64,000 nucleotides of DNA, taken from the NCBI RefSeq assembly GCF_034120055.1, contig NZ_CP139368.1, forward strand, positions 1,488,001 through 1,552,000, in the 5' to 3' direction. Shown piece after piece: positions 63,885-64,000 of the stretch. The DNA is from Microbacterium rhizosphaerae. Its GTDB lineage: Bacteria; Actinomycetota; Actinomycetes; Actinomycetales; Microbacteriaceae. How positions within the stretch are numbered: the first letter of the stretch is position 1; every line of letters begins with the position of its first letter. The notes under the pieces were generated by a model. That model was not told the DNA's origin. It searched no databases and worked only from the letters and a program-made list of their open reading frames with translations. The position numbers and the translations under genes were made by a program.

Positions 63885-64000
63885 ATGACCTCCCTCCTCT
63901 TCGAATGCCGTGACGAGGCGCAGCTGCTGGCCGGGATGCGCCAGGCGCGTCAGGCCATCGGACGCGGCGACCTCATCGTCCTGCCGACCGACACCGTCTA
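63885..64000 (+). CDS. tsaC: Threonylcarbamoyl-AMP synthase, 5' part (cut by the window edge)
   Basis: Only the first 38 codons are present: MTSLLFECRDEAQLLAGMRQ, then QAIGRGDLIVLPTDTV. The IVLPTDTVY motif opens the Sua5/YwlC/TsaC fold that makes the threonylcarbamoyl-AMP used for t6A in tRNA. Position right after prmC supports the call. The end lies outside the window. Confidence 0.88.
   Translation, partial: MTSLLFECRDEAQLLAGMRQARQAIGRGDLIVLPTDTV

Overview
The window is about 70% GC, uses GTG starts freely, packs genes with ATGA/GTGA overlaps and has no RNA genes. The blocks argS - lysA - hom - thrC - thrB - rho - prfA and prmC - tsaC, with LmeA-type lipid-binding proteins and several LacI-controlled sugar loci, point to an actinobacterium of the Microbacteriaceae, most like Microbacterium. 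That placement comes from gene content and base composition; no database search was possible.

Layout. 1-10.4 kb is accessory: a DUF2510 protein, small hypothetical and membrane genes, a TspO-type gene split by two compensating frameshifts, an XRE regulator with its membrane partner behind a perfect 20-bp palindrome, an SMP-30 lactonase, a LON-N protein, a two-gene HTH + nucleotidyltransferase module that looks like a toxin-antitoxin or abortive-infection pair, and a lipoprotein next to a Ser/Thr kinase. 10.6-13 kb holds a large arylsulfatase.

13-19.4 kb is a hexuronate locus: a LacI regulator and a beta-glucuronidase gene with an internal in-frame deletion face uxaC - uxuB - manD, which carry glucuronate to 2-keto-3-deoxygluconate. 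The divergent promoter holds two copies of one 17-bp LacI-type operator. 19.5-29.6 kb is an alpha-galactoside locus (two permeases, binding protein, GH36 alpha-galactosidase, amylosucrase) facing an Idh/MocA oxidoreductase and its LacI regulator. Together these enzymes could split raffinose into galactose, fructose and glucan. 29.6-33.5 kb holds membrane proteins, a glycosyltransferase remnant, a PAP2 phosphatase and gnd. 33.6-39.8 kb is a third LacI locus: an intracellular GH13 alpha-glucosidase and a complete sugar ABC importer, followed by three tandem 64-bp hairpin repeats.

40-46.7 kb carries a head-to-head pair of nuclease-like genes (GIY-YIG and PD-(D/E)XK, each with a zinc ribbon), a TetR - DUF899 - DUF2200 unit, a PadR - UbiB-like kinase unit and a transglutaminase. 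46.7-64 kb is core: argS, two paralogous LmeA proteins, the lysine/threonine genes lysA-hom-thrC-thrB, rho with a very long repetitive N-terminus, prfA, then a 4-kb block (holin-like protein, dinB, cysE and tandem cysK copies), then prmC and the start of tsaC at the edge.
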